Positions 34,627-43,828 of a stretch of 58,986 nucleotides of DNA are shown here, piece by piece. The stretch spans positions 1 to 58,986 of the forward strand of contig JAWLEI010000008.1 in the NCBI GenBank assembly GCA_041686195.1, given 5' to 3'. The notes under the pieces are model-generated. The model did not search any database. It was given only the letters and a program-made list of their open reading frames with translations, and was not told the origin of the DNA. How positions within the stretch are numbered: position 1 is the stretch's first letter; every line of letters begins with the position of its first letter. Both the position numbers and the translations under genes were made by a program. This DNA comes from Desulfovermiculus sp041686195. Lineage in GTDB: Bacteria; Desulfobacterota; Desulfovibrionia; Desulfovibrionales; Desulfothermaceae.

Positions 34627-35837
34627 ACAGTTGCCGCTAGCTTGTGTTCCCGGACAAAGGCCCGGGTTTTGGCATCCAGGTCCAGGATATCATCCAGTGT
34701 ATTCAGCTCAAATCCCTGATGCCAGCTCAAGGCTTCCTCAGCTAAAGCCGGAATGTGGCCAAAGGCTATCCGCTGATCCAAAAAAAGCTCCACTGCCACC
34801 TCATTGGCTGCATTGAGCACCACTGGATAGCTGGGGCCGGCCTGCAAGGCGGCCTTGGCCAGAGCCAGGCAGGGAAAGAGCTCCTCATCCGGCGAAAAAA
34901 AGCTCAAGTTGCCCATGTGCACCAGGTCCAGCCTGGGCAGATTTATATGCAGCCGCTGCGGGTAGCTCAGGCAATATGCTATAGGGATACGCATATCCGG
35001 TATGCCCATATGGCTTAAAACAGATCCGTCCCGGAACTCGACCATGGAATGCACAATGCTTTCCGGGTGGACCACAACCTCAATTCCCTCTAAGGGCAAT
35101 CCAAAGAGATAATGGGCCTCGATGACCTCCAGACCTTTATTCATCATGGTGGCAGAGTCCACACTGATTTTGGCCCCCATGGACCAATTGGGGTGGGCCA
35201 AGGCCTGCTTTGGTGTAACCTGGTCCAAGAAACCCTTGCTGGCCTGGCGAAATGGTCCACCCGAGGCAGTCAGGATAAGGGTTTTCACCTCCTGCCCGGA
35301 GTGACCGGCCATGGCCTGAAATAGGGCGTTGTGTTCAGAGTCTACAGGCAGGATGCAGGCCCCGCTTTGTGCACAGGCCTCGCGCAGCAAGGGACCGGCC
35401 AAAACCAGAGATTCTTTGTTGGCCAAGGCGACGACCTTGCCCTGTCTGACCGCAGCCAGAGTTGGGGCTAAACCGGCCGCACCTACCTGAGCGGAGACTG
35501 CTATGTCCGCCTCAGGAATGGAGGCCATGCGGACATATCCCTCCTGACCGCTCAAGATCTCCGGTCGATAATCGGCGGGGAGAAGCTTTCGCAGGTCAGC
35601 AGCCAGGGCAAAGGATTTGACCGCCAGGAAAGGTGGCCGCCACGTGCTGGCCTGCTGGGCCAATAAATGGATGTTCTCTCCCCCGGCAAGTCCGGTAATG
35701 TGGACCCGGTCCGGGTGTTCCTGCGCAATTCGCAGCACATTTTGCCCGATGGACCCCGTGCTGCCCAGGACCACGAGCCTGCGCCCCTGCTCCGGGAGAT
35801 CAGAGGCTGGCTGTAATGCGGAAATATAGTGGAGCAT
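34623..35837 (-). CDS. dxr: 1-deoxy-D-xylulose 5-phosphate reductoisomerase
   Basis: NADPH-dependent enzyme of the MEP isoprenoid pathway that converts DXP to MEP. The 404-residue product has the nucleotide fold VVLGSTGSIGQNVLRI, ALANKESLVLAG, the metal-binding region PVDSEHNALFQAM, and TASGGPF. Its product feeds UppS upstream in the same block. ATG 35837 is preferred over an in-frame TTG four codons earlier; neither has a strong ribosome-binding site. Confidence 0.97.
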   Translation of the reverse strand: MLHYISALQPASDLPEQGRRLVVLGSTGSIGQNVLRIAQEHPDRVHITGLAGGENIHLLAQQASTWRPPFLAVKSFALAADLRKLLPADYRPEILSGQEGYVRMASIPEADIAVSAQVGAAGLAPTLAAVRQGKVVALANKESLVLAGPLLREACAQSGACILPVDSEHNALFQAMAGHSGQEVKTLILTASGGPFRQASKGFLDQVTPKQALAHPNWSMGAKISVDSATMMNKGLEVIEAHYLFGLPLEGIEVVVHPESIVHSMVEFRDGSVLSHMGIPDMRIPIAYCLSYPQRLHINLPRLDLVHMGNLSFFSPDEELFPCLALAKAALQAGPSYPVVLNAANEVAVELFLDQRIAFGHIPALAEEALSWHQGFELNTLDDILDLDAKTRAFVREHKLAATV

Positions 35838-35906
35838 AGCCGGTCTCAAGCGGGTAAAAAATTCCCTTCAGAATACACTTCTTTTCAGGCCAAGGAGCCT
35901 GGTCCT

Positions 35907-35928
35907 CTTGCCCTCAAGGGCAGGCCAC
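35907..35928. repeat. Short palindromic repeat, copy 2
   Basis: Inverted copy of the 22-bp palindrome at 19-40, in the dxr-cdsA gap. The GCCCT/AGGGC arms are conserved. Confidence 0.55.
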
Positions 35929-35943
35929 TTCTTTTGTTCCCTG

Positions 35944-36735
35944 TCACCCCCAGAGAGGATACATTGAACGTATGGCCATGTATACCGGAATAATCAGAAG
36001 CAGACTGTCCACTCGGTCCAGCACGCCGCCATGTCCAGGGAGAAGGCCGCCGGAGTCCTTGATCCCCAGCTCGCGCTTCAGGGCGGATTCAAACAGATCG
36101 CCCACTTGAGCAGCCATATTCAGGACCACTCCGAGCCCGATCCATACATACCATGGTCCTTGTCCCCAGATAAGACCCAGGCCCAGACTGACCAGCACGC
36201 AAGCCCCGAGCCCGCAGACAGAACCCATCCAAGTCTTTTTGGGGCTGATACTGGGACACAGTTTACGCTTTCCCCACCTGGAACCGCCGTAAAAAGCCCC
36301 GGTATCCGAGGCAGCGGCAGCCAAAAGGACGACAAGCAGTTCCACTTGAGAGAAGAAAAACAAAAAGTGCAGACTGCCGGGTATATAGGCCAGGCCTGCA
36401 AGGACAACAGCCAATTCTTCCCAGGGCGTATCCCTTTGTCTGGCCCATAAGGCGTACACAAGAGCCAGAAGCCAGAAGCTGGCCAGGAGCGTTCCACCCA
36501 TCGTCCACCCCAGGCCGGGTCCCAGAACCACCCCAAGCGCCAGGGCCAGGCCCAAACCCTTGATCCACCGCCAGCCGGGCCAGAACATCGTCCAAAACTC
36601 AAGCAGGGTCGCAAGGCACAACACGGCCAGGGCTCCAGCCTGGACCACGGGCGGAGCGGCAAATATCAGTCCGGCCAAGAGCAAAATGAGCACGCCCGCA
36701 GTGAGCAGACGCTGTTGATGGGAGGTTATGCTCAC
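35944..36735 (-). CDS. cdsA: Phosphatidate cytidylyltransferase
   Basis: Integral membrane enzyme that makes CDP-diacylglycerol from phosphatidate and CTP. The 263-residue product has about seven membrane segments. The C-terminal family signature is visible: SPKKTWMGS, then GDLFESALKRELGIKDSG and LPGHGGVLDRVDSLL. It starts at GTG 36735, overlapping the uppS stop by 4 bp. Confidence 0.96.
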   Translation of the reverse strand: MSITSHQQRLLTAGVLILLLAGLIFAAPPVVQAGALAVLCLATLLEFWTMFWPGWRWIKGLGLALALGVVLGPGLGWTMGGTLLASFWLLALVYALWARQRDTPWEELAVVLAGLAYIPGSLHFLFFFSQVELLVVLLAAAASDTGAFYGGSRWGKRKLCPSISPKKTWMGSVCGLGACVLVSLGLGLIWGQGPWYVWIGLGVVLNMAAQVGDLFESALKRELGIKDSGGLLPGHGGVLDRVDSLLLIIPVYMAIRSMYPLWG

Positions 36736-37451
36736 TCTACTCCTCCGAACCGGCGGCTGCGTCGTCGGTAATCCTCCAGAGCCAAATCCAGCTCGTGTTC
36801 AGTAAAATCCGGCCACAGGGTTGGGGTGAAATAGAGCTCGGAATATGCGGCCTGAAAGATAAGGTAATTGCTCAGCCGTAATTCTCCGCTGGTGCGCACA
36901 ATAAGGTCCGGGTCAGGTTGATCCCCGGTATACAGATGTTCTCGAAAAGATTTTTCACTCAGTTCCTCGGGCTTTGCCCCCTTGGTCAGCAGCGAACGGC
37001 AGGCCTGAACGATTTCCTCCCGCCCGGAATAATTCAAGGCCAGGTTCAGAATCATTTGATCGCAATGAGCAGTCTTTTCAATGGTTTGACTAATGGCTGT
37101 GCGCAAAGGCAGGGAAAACTCCTGCCAGTTGCCGATCACATTGAGGCGGATGGAATTTTCCACCAGCTTTTTCTGCTCTCGTCGCAAAAAACGCACCAAT
37201 AGATCAAAAAGAAACTGAACCTCCTCCTTGGGACGTGTCCAGTTTTCCCTGGAAAAGGCATACAGGGTCAAGACCTGGATATTTTGCTTGCGGCAGGCGG
37301 TGACGATGGACTGGGCCGTATCAGCTCCAGCCTGATGCCCGGCGCTGCGGGGCAAACCCCGCTTCTTGGCCCATCGTCCATTCCCGTCCATGATTATGGC
37401 CAGGTGTCTGACAGCAGGCACTTGTGGTCCGGCCTGGGTGGATACTGTCAA
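36732..37451 (-). CDS. uppS: Undecaprenyl diphosphate synthase (isoprenyl transferase)
   Basis: Cis-prenyltransferase that makes the undecaprenyl carrier used by MraY and MurG. The 239-residue product has the catalytic IIMDGNGRWAKKRGLPRSAGHQAG segment near residues 19-42 and YAFSRENWTRP. It also has NLALNYSGREEI and the C-terminal DLIVRTSGELRLSNYLIFQAAYSE. The start is a TTG overlapping the frr stop (TTGA), with GGAG upstream. Confidence 0.96.
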   Translation of the reverse strand: MTVSTQAGPQVPAVRHLAIIMDGNGRWAKKRGLPRSAGHQAGADTAQSIVTACRKQNIQVLTLYAFSRENWTRPKEEVQFLFDLLVRFLRREQKKLVENSIRLNVIGNWQEFSLPLRTAISQTIEKTAHCDQMILNLALNYSGREEIVQACRSLLTKGAKPEELSEKSFREHLYTGDQPDPDLIVRTSGELRLSNYLIFQAAYSELYFTPTLWPDFTEHELDLALEDYRRRSRRFGGVE

Positions 37452-38002
37452 ATCTCCATGATCTCCTTTTCTTTTTCAGCCAGAAGTTCATCGGCCTTGG
37501 CAGTAAAGGAATCAGTCAGCTCCTGGATCTTCTCTTGTCCTTTGTGTTGGTCATCTTCAGTGATGTCCTTGTCGTTCTTCATCTTTTTCAACGTCTCATT
37601 CCCTTCCCGCCGGACATTGCGAATTGCGATCTTGGCATCCTCAGTGTTCTTCTTGGCTACTTTGACCAGTTCTTTGCGCCGCTCTTCAGTTAACGGGGGA
37701 ATGGAGATGCGGATCACTTTGCCGTCATTGATGGGATTGAGTCCCAGATCGGATTTCATGATTGCCTTCTCGACATCTGAAAAGCTGTTCCGGTCCCAGG
37801 GCTGGATGGTAATGGTTCGACTGTCTGGGATGGAAATGGAAGCCAACTGATTTAAAGGAGTTGGCGTGTTGTAGTAATCCACCAGGACATCCTCTACCAG
37901 AGTGGTCGAGGCCCGTCCGGTCCGCAAGCGGCTGAAATCCTTTTTCAAGGTATCCAAAGCCTTTTGCATACGCTGTTTACAATCCTTAAAAACCTCATCC
38001 AT
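37448..38002 (-). CDS. frr: Ribosome recycling factor
   Basis: Factor that, with EF-G, splits post-termination ribosomes. The 184-residue product is a typical RRF: DFSRLRTGRAS, VDYYNTPTPLNQLASI, IRISIPPLTEERRKELVK and IRNVRREGN. ATG 38002 follows GGGAGG, 20 bp after pyrH. The longer in-frame extension runs back into pyrH and is rejected. Confidence 0.98.
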   Translation of the reverse strand: MDEVFKDCKQRMQKALDTLKKDFSRLRTGRASTTLVEDVLVDYYNTPTPLNQLASISIPDSRTITIQPWDRNSFSDVEKAIMKSDLGLNPINDGKVIRISIPPLTEERRKELVKVAKKNTEDAKIAIRNVRREGNETLKKMKNDKDITEDDQHKGQEKIQELTDSFTAKADELLAEKEKEIMEI

Positions 38003-38022
38003 GCTTATATCCTCCCTTATTC

Positions 38023-38739
38023 TTACCCGTGAACCGTGGTTCCGACATCTTCTCCGCAGGCCACCCGTTTGATATTGTGCCGCGTTAAGAGATTGAAGAC
38101 CACTATAGGCATTTTGTTGTCCATGCACAGGGATATGGCCGCAGAGTCCATGACCTTGAGCCTTTGCTGCAGGACGTCCAAATAGCTGAGCCGGGAATAC
38201 AAATAAGCATCCGGGTTTTCGTCCGGATTCGTGTCATACACTCCAGCCACCCGGGTGGCTTTGAGCAGGGCCTGGGCTTTGAGTTCCATGGCCCGCAGAG
38301 ACGCGGCTGTATCTGTAGTGAAATACGGATTACCAGTCCCAGCGGCGCAAATGACCACCCGCCCCTTCTCCAGGTGCCGGATGGCCCGTCTGCGGATATA
38401 AGGTTCAGCCACTTCCTGCATGGTGATGGCTGTCATCAGCCGGGTGGTCAATCCCTGCTTTTCCAGGCTGTCTTGCAGGGCCAGGCCGTTGATTACCGTG
38501 GCCAGCATGCCCATATAGTCGGCTGAAGCCCGATCCATGCCTGCGGCAGACGAGGATACGCCCCGAAAAATATTTCCCCCGCCAATGACCAGAGCGACCT
38601 CAAGTCCCATACCGACCACTTCGGCTAAATCTTCGCAAAATGCATCAATGCTGTGCAGATCAATGCCCAGGGAACGAGACCCGGCCAAGGCCTCCCCGCT
38701 GAGCTTCAGCAGGACACGTTTATATTTCAGCTCGCTCAT
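38023..38739 (-). CDS. pyrH: UMP kinase
   Basis: Bacterial uridylate kinase of the amino-acid-kinase fold, converting UMP to UDP. The 238-residue product shows LLKLSGEAL, the GGGNIFRG loop, YMGMLATVINGLALQ and GTGNPYFTTDTAA. GAGGAG precedes the ATG. It starts the pyrH-frr-uppS-cdsA-dxr-rseP-tsaB block downstream of the tsf terminator. Confidence 0.98.
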   Translation of the reverse strand: MSELKYKRVLLKLSGEALAGSRSLGIDLHSIDAFCEDLAEVVGMGLEVALVIGGGNIFRGVSSSAAGMDRASADYMGMLATVINGLALQDSLEKQGLTTRLMTAITMQEVAEPYIRRRAIRHLEKGRVVICAAGTGNPYFTTDTAASLRAMELKAQALLKATRVAGVYDTNPDENPDAYLYSRLSYLDVLQQRLKVMDSAAISLCMDNKMPIVVFNLLTRHNIKRVACGEDVGTTVHG

Positions 38740-38849
38740 GCACTCCTCACAGCTGTGATCAGGTCTTTAGGGCCGCAAAAGCAGGGCGACCTCCATCTTC
38801 AAGAGGTTCCCCGATCCACTGGGCCGGATGGACAGGGCCTGCAAAGCAA

Positions 38850-38872
38850 AAAACGGGCCGCCGGCCCGTTTT
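38850..38872 (-). terminator. Intrinsic terminator after tsf
   Basis: CGGGCC/GGCCCG stem with A/T extensions and a 3-base loop. On the minus strand the stem is followed by a T-run. It starts about 5 bases after the tsf stop and separates rpsB-tsf from pyrH. Confidence 0.82.
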
Positions 38873-38876
38873 GCAT

Positions 38877-39485
38877 TTACTCTTGGGAATGAGTCTCCCC
38901 GACTTCCATGCGCGTAAAGCGAGTGACCTCAATCTTTTCGCCCAGGACAGCTACCAGTTCATTGATCAGATCCTTGACCGCAAGAGAATCGTCCTTGATA
39001 TATGGCTGCTCCAACAGGCAGACCTCTTTGTAATACTTGTTGACCCGCCCTTCAACGATCTTCTCCACCACCTGCTCCGGCTTGCCGTCAGCCCGGGCCT
39101 GGTTGGCATAAATGGCCTTTTCCTGTTCAATGGCCTCTTGGGGCAGATCTTCCGGGCGGACGCACAGAGGGTTGGCCGCCGCCACCTGCATGGACAGATT
39201 TTTGGCCAACTCTTGAAATTTATCGCTTTTGGCCACAAAATCTGTTTCACAGTTAAGCTCAACCAGCACACCAATCTTGCCGTTGGCGTGGATATAAGAA
39301 CCAATCATTCCTTCTGAGGCCGAACGTCCGGCTCTTTTCTGGGCTTTGGACAGGCCTTTTTCTCTCAGCCAGGCTACAGCCTTTTGTTCATCGCCTCCCG
39401 ATTCCTGTAAGGCCTTTTTGCAATCCATCATTCCGGCCCCGGTCTTTTCCCGGAGCCCTTTGACCATCTGGGCTGTGATCTCCAT
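38877..39485 (-). CDS. tsf: Elongation factor Ts
   Basis: Nucleotide-exchange factor for EF-Tu. The 202-residue product has the N-terminal UBA-like region VKGLREKTGAGMMDCKKALQE, then GMIGSYIHANGKIGVLVELNCETDFVAK. It is the short form (about 200 residues, lacking one core subdomain of the 280-residue E. coli type). ATG 39485 has GAGGAG upstream; the 65-residue in-frame extension lies within rpsB and is rejected. Confidence 0.97.
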   Translation of the reverse strand: MEITAQMVKGLREKTGAGMMDCKKALQESGGDEQKAVAWLREKGLSKAQKRAGRSASEGMIGSYIHANGKIGVLVELNCETDFVAKSDKFQELAKNLSMQVAAANPLCVRPEDLPQEAIEQEKAIYANQARADGKPEQVVEKIVEGRVNKYYKEVCLLEQPYIKDDSLAVKDLINELVAVLGEKIEVTRFTRMEVGETHSQE

Positions 39486-39489
39486 CTGA

Positions 39490-40287
39490 CTATTCCTCCT
39501 CTGCACTGTCTTGCTCGGGTTGATCGCCGGCCACTGCCTCTTCCGCGGCAACCTTGCTTTCTGCGGACTCCTGGGCTTCTTCCATTTGGTCCAGGCCCTC
39601 ATCCTGCCTGGCCTGACCTTCCAGACAGGCTTCGGCAATCCGGGAAGTAAACAGCTTGATGGCTCGGATAGCATCATCATTGCCCGGAATAATATAGTCT
39701 ATCAGGTCGGGATCGCAGTTGGTATCCGTAATGGCCACAATGGGAATGCCCAGACGTCGAAATTCCCGGACCGCAATATCTTCCCGCTTGGGATCGACAA
39801 CAAAACCGGCCTGGGGATAATCGTTCATGTCCTTAATACCGCCCAGGGTATCCCTGAGCTTGGTCAATTCCCGCTGCATGCCCACGATCTCTTTCTTGGG
39901 AAAACGGTTGATACTGCCGTCCTCAAACATGCTTTCCAGGTGCTTGAAGCGCTCAATGCTGTGCTTGATGGTCTTGAAGTTCGTCAGCGTTCCCCCCATC
40001 CAGCGGTGAGTAATGTAATACATTCCAGCCCGATTGGCTTCTTCCTGGATGATATCCTGAGCCTGACGTTTTGTGCCCACAAACAGGACCTTGCCCTTGT
40101 TGGCCACCACATCGACTATGAACTCATAGGCCCGGTTGAACAGGGGGATGGTCTGTTGCAGGTCAATGATGTGGATTCCCTTCCGGGCCCCGAAAATAAA
40201 TGGGCGCATTTTGGGGTTCCACCGCCGGGTCTGGTGTCCAAAATGGACCCCGGTCTCCAGCATTTCCTTCATGCTAATGTAAGCCAT
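39490..40287 (-). CDS. rpsB: 30S ribosomal protein S2
   Basis: Small-subunit protein, 265 residues. Typical segments are MKEMLETGVHFGHQTRRWNPKM, GIHIIDLQQT, KGKVLFVGTKRQAQD and AITDTNCDPDLIDYIIPGNDDA. The C-terminal tail (about 225-265) is acidic and low-complexity. AAGGAG precedes ATG 40287. It is followed after 4 bp by tsf, the universal pairing. Confidence 0.98.
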   Translation of the reverse strand: MAYISMKEMLETGVHFGHQTRRWNPKMRPFIFGARKGIHIIDLQQTIPLFNRAYEFIVDVVANKGKVLFVGTKRQAQDIIQEEANRAGMYYITHRWMGGTLTNFKTIKHSIERFKHLESMFEDGSINRFPKKEIVGMQRELTKLRDTLGGIKDMNDYPQAGFVVDPKREDIAVREFRRLGIPIVAITDTNCDPDLIDYIIPGNDDAIRAIKLFTSRIAEACLEGQARQDEGLDQMEEAQESAESKVAAEEAVAGDQPEQDSAEEE

Positions 40288-40458
40288 ACTCGCTCCTTGG
40301 GTTTTGTTTCCTCCACCCCGGCCGGATCCATAACCTGCAACCACCTTCAGTTTGACAGGACCCCAGGATCGCTCCGGAGTGTGTGGAGATTGAGACGAAG
40401 GGAAAATACGTAAAACAAAATTGCACTCCTGACAAGAGGCAAACCCCGGACTCCAGGG

Positions 40459-41202
40459 CTAATCAAGCACAGGATTGCACAGCCGACCAATTTTATCGAT
40501 CTCAACACAGACGCGGTCTCCAGCTTTCAGGGCACCAACTCCCGGCGGGGTCCCGGTAAGAATCACATCCCCGGGATGCAGGGTCATCACCCGGGAGATG
40601 AAGCTGACCAGGGCCAGAGGTGATACAATCATATCCGCAACAGATCCGGATTGGACCTGAACATCATTGACCGAGGTGGTAATGCGGGCATCTCCCATGG
40701 CCCCTATATCGGTTTCAATGCCCGGCCCCAGGGGACAGAAGGTATCAAATCCCTTGGCCCGGGAGTACTGAACATCTTTTCTTTGCAAGTCCCGGGCAGT
40801 TACGTCGTTGGCGCAGGTATATCCAAGGACATGTTTGGCCGCCTCTGTCTCAGACACGTGCTGGCACAAGCTGCCTATGACCACGCCCAGTTCACCTTCG
40901 TAATGGACCTCATTTGACTGGGTCGGCAGACGTATGGGCTGATTGTGATCGATCACCGAAGATCCGGGCTTAAGAAACAAAAGGGGCTCGGTCGGAACCG
41001 CCTTGTCCATCTCCCGGGCATGGGCATAGTAATTCAGTCCCACACACACCACCTTGCCCGGGCTCAGCAGAGGCAGAGTCTGTACATCCTGAACAGAGAC
41101 CCGTGCGGCCTCTTGCAAGTCCCAGTTAAAAAGCAGGACCTGGCCTTCATCGTATCTGGCCCAATAGGACCTTCCCTGAAATGCAACCCGGCTCATGAAC
41201 AT
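40459..41202 (-). CDS. Fumarylacetoacetate hydrolase-family protein
   Basis: Predicted metal-dependent hydrolase, decarboxylase or isomerase of the FAH fold, 247 residues. It has CVGLNYYAHAREM, PLLFLKPGSSVID, the metal-ligand segment HYEGELGVVIG, GYTCANDVTARDLQ and a C-terminal GDVILTGTPPGVG. Members act on acylpyruvates or oxaloacetate; the substrate here is not readable. It lies 7 bp after the RNase J gene, so it is probably co-transcribed. GAGG precedes the ATG. Confidence 0.9.
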   Translation of the reverse strand: MFMSRVAFQGRSYWARYDEGQVLLFNWDLQEAARVSVQDVQTLPLLSPGKVVCVGLNYYAHAREMDKAVPTEPLLFLKPGSSVIDHNQPIRLPTQSNEVHYEGELGVVIGSLCQHVSETEAAKHVLGYTCANDVTARDLQRKDVQYSRAKGFDTFCPLGPGIETDIGAMGDARITTSVNDVQVQSGSVADMIVSPLALVSFISRVMTLHPGDVILTGTPPGVGALKAGDRVCVEIDKIGRLCNPVLD

Positions 41203-41209
41203 ATATACC

Positions 41210-42865
41210 TCAGATCTTAATGATTACCGGAACAATAACCGGATCCCGCCCCAGTGATTTGCGGAAATAGCGGCGCAAGGCGGATTTGATCCGATCCCGC
41301 AGCTTTTTCCAGGCCCCGGCCGGGATCTTTTCAAACACATCCATGATAATTGACTCGGCTTCGGTCAGGATATGTGCATACTGCTGCTCAAAAATAAACC
41401 CTTTGGACTCCAGGCGCGGACCCATGATGATTGCTCCGCTTTCAGTGTCCAGGACCAGGACAACCACCACCATGCCCTCGTCAGCCAGAAGCTGTCGTTC
41501 TTTGAGGATAGTGCTGCCCACATCGCCCACTCCCTTGCCGTCTACAAGCACGGAACGGGCTGAAAACTCCTCTTCATAACGAAGGCCCTTTTCCAAAAGA
41601 GTCACAGGCTGTCCATCCTCCAGGACCAGGGCCCGTTCCGGAGCCACACCGCAGCTCTGAGCCAGATCCGAATGCTTGATCAGGTGCCGGTATTCACCAT
41701 GGATGGGGACGAAGAATTTGGGCCTGATGGTGTTCAACATGAGCTTGAGCTCTTCCTGGTGGGCATGTCCAGAGGCATGCACCGCCTGTACCTTTTCATA
41801 CAAAACCTCAGCCCCAAGCTTGTACAGACGATTAATAACCTTGTTGATGGCCTTGGTATTCCCGGGAATGAACCGGGAAGACATGATCACTGTATCCCCG
41901 GGGTGAATCCGCAGCTGACGGTGTGATCCTTCGGCCAGCCGGGTCATGGCCGACATGGGCTCGCCCTGGGATCCGGTGACCAGCAGCACCACTTTCTCAT
42001 CCGCAAGGTCACCGATGCTTTCAGGATCCACATAGCTCTGCTCGGAAAAGTTCAAGTAGCCCAAGCCCCTGGCGATCTCAATGTTTGTGCTCAGGCTTTT
42101 GCCGCTGACAGCCATGGTGCGGCCAAACTGGGTGGCCAGATCGTAAATCTCCTGGATGCGTTGCACATGGCTGGAAAACAAGGTCACCAGTATCCGGCCC
42201 TCGGCCTTTTGAAAGATATCCTGCAAGCTGGCCTTGACTTCCTTCTCAGTCAGGGCAAAACCTTCCCGCTCCACATTGGTCGAATCCGAAAACATGAGTT
42301 GCACCCCGGGCCGGGCAAACTCAGCCAGACCCTCCAGGTCAGTGAAATTGCCGCCCAGGGGATTGCGGTCTATCTTAAAGTCCCCGGAATGCACCACCCG
42401 ACCCACAGGAGTCTCTATCCCCAAGGCATACCCCTGGATGATGGAATGGCAGACCGGAAAAAACTGAAAGGAAAGGTCGTTGATGAGCACCGTTTCTCTG
42501 GGCTGAACCGGTTGCAAGGTCACTTTGTCGTTGAGATAAAACTCTCGTAGTTTGTTGTTCACCAAAGCCAGGGTAAAATCAGAGCCGTATACTGGAACGT
42601 CAATTTCAGGCAATATCCAGGGCAGGGCACCAATATGGTCCTCATGGCCATGGGTCAGGATCACCGCTTTGAGTTTCTCCTTTTTTTCCACAATAAAATC
42701 CAGCCGGGGAATGACCACATCCACTCCGTAGTGAAAATCATCCGGAAACATCAGTCCGCAGTCAATAAGCACTGCGGACTGATCTGTCTCCAGGAGCAGG
42801 CAGTTCATGCCTATCTCCCCCAGCCCTCCTATGGGATAGAAAGTCAGTCGCTTTTCATTGTCCAT
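41210..42865 (-). CDS. rnj: Ribonuclease J
   Basis: Metallo-beta-lactamase endo/5'-exoribonuclease in mRNA decay and rRNA processing. The 551-residue product carries the zinc motif HGHEDH (His72, His74, Asp76, His77) and GGLGEIGMN. It also has the beta-CASP motifs SGDFKIDRNP, DSTNVEREG and GSQGEPMSAM, and HASGHAHQEEL. The start ATG 42865 lies inside the 3' end of plsC (22-bp overlap), chosen because GAGGGAG precedes it and the N-terminus matches the family. Confidence 0.94.
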   Translation of the reverse strand: MDNEKRLTFYPIGGLGEIGMNCLLLETDQSAVLIDCGLMFPDDFHYGVDVVIPRLDFIVEKKEKLKAVILTHGHEDHIGALPWILPEIDVPVYGSDFTLALVNNKLREFYLNDKVTLQPVQPRETVLINDLSFQFFPVCHSIIQGYALGIETPVGRVVHSGDFKIDRNPLGGNFTDLEGLAEFARPGVQLMFSDSTNVEREGFALTEKEVKASLQDIFQKAEGRILVTLFSSHVQRIQEIYDLATQFGRTMAVSGKSLSTNIEIARGLGYLNFSEQSYVDPESIGDLADEKVVLLVTGSQGEPMSAMTRLAEGSHRQLRIHPGDTVIMSSRFIPGNTKAINKVINRLYKLGAEVLYEKVQAVHASGHAHQEELKLMLNTIRPKFFVPIHGEYRHLIKHSDLAQSCGVAPERALVLEDGQPVTLLEKGLRYEEEFSARSVLVDGKGVGDVGSTILKERQLLADEGMVVVVLVLDTESGAIIMGPRLESKGFIFEQQYAHILTEAESIIMDVFEKIPAGAWKKLRDRIKSALRRYFRKSLGRDPVIVPVIIKI

Positions 42866-43596
42866 TTGTTCATCTCCCTCAGTGTTGTATCCATCTCCGC
42901 CCACAAGGCGGTTTTCAGTCTGTTTCGATCCTTGACCGTTGCATCCTCGGGCACATGGCGTGGGGGCAAGGCCTTAAGACGTATGCTTCTGGGATGTAAA
43001 ATGAAACTCCCCTTGGGCATAACCCGGCTTGACCCCGTGATCAGCACCGGAACAATCGGCACCCTGGCCTTCAAGGCAATGACAAAGGCCCCGATGTGAA
43101 AATCCTGCAATCCATCTTCCTCTCTTCCCCGGGTGCCCTCTGGAAAAATGACCAGGGATTGGCCCTGTTGCAGGCGATACACTGCCTCCTGCATATCCCG
43201 CATGCCCTGTCGGCTGTTTTCCCGGTCCACTCCCAAATGACCTGTTCGACGCATGCCCGGGCCGAAAAGAGGGATGGTAAATAAAGAGTTTTTGGCCACA
43301 AAGCGGGGATACCACTTGCGTAACAGGCAAAGCAATATGGGTATATCAAGTAAACTCTGATGATTGGCTATAAAGAGATAAGCTCTGTCCTGGTTCAAGT
43401 GGGCTACGTCTGCCTCAATATCCAGCCCAGCGGCCCACACCACCCCTTGAGCCCACATTTTCTCCAGCTTTTGCAGCAGGCCGGAAGTGCCTGGAATGCG
43501 AGCCAGTATAATTACTGATGTAGCGATAAACGCAGTGACCAGCAGGGTGGTGGGCAGAAAAAAAATATTTTTAAAAATGTATGAAAACAAGTGCAT
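42844..43596 (-). CDS. plsC: 1-acyl-sn-glycerol-3-phosphate acyltransferase
   Basis: Membrane-associated acyltransferase that makes phosphatidate, the substrate of CdsA. The 250-residue product has an N-terminal membrane segment (about 8-30). The block I motif is NHQSLLDIPILL (HxxxxD), followed by FGPGMRRTG, block III FPEGTRGREEDG, and VPIVPVLITGSSRVMP. It is coupled to the RNase J gene by overlap. Confidence 0.94.
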   Translation of the reverse strand: MHLFSYIFKNIFFLPTTLLVTAFIATSVIILARIPGTSGLLQKLEKMWAQGVVWAAGLDIEADVAHLNQDRAYLFIANHQSLLDIPILLCLLRKWYPRFVAKNSLFTIPLFGPGMRRTGHLGVDRENSRQGMRDMQEAVYRLQQGQSLVIFPEGTRGREEDGLQDFHIGAFVIALKARVPIVPVLITGSSRVMPKGSFILHPRSIRLKALPPRHVPEDATVKDRNRLKTALWAEMDTTLREMNKWTMKSD

Positions 43597-43679
43597 AAAT
43601 CTGAAGTGCTCTCAGGAATCTTCATCCGGGTTCAAACGAAGGCTTTGGCCGAAATCAAATGAATGAACGTATACACCAA

Positions 43680-43710
43680 AAAAACGAAAAAGCCGCCCGT
43701 AGGCGGCTTT
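43680..43710 (-). terminator. Intrinsic terminator after the EF-G-like gene
   Basis: Perfect 9-bp stem AAAGCCGCC/GGCGGCTTT with loop CGTA. On the minus strand it is followed by a T-rich tract. It lies between the EF-G-like gene and plsC and should separate the two units. Confidence 0.85.
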
Positions 43711-43740
43711 GTACAACCTGCATCACTACGCACGAGCTAA

Positions 43741-43759
43741 ATCTCGTTTTATATGAGAT
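43741..43759. repeat. Small palindrome (TCTCGTTT-type), copy
   Basis: ATCTCGT/ATGAGAT arms with one G-T pair around TTTAT. It is a close relative of the perfect palindrome at 53720-53738 and of the TCTAGTTTCA-type ends of the composite repeat at about 155-171 and 22372-22388. Confidence 0.45.
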
Positions 43760-43828
43760 CATCCGAACAAGTCCGCCCAGGCAGAGACTGGTCTCAAGAC
43801 CACAAAAACACAAACGGTTCACTTCAGG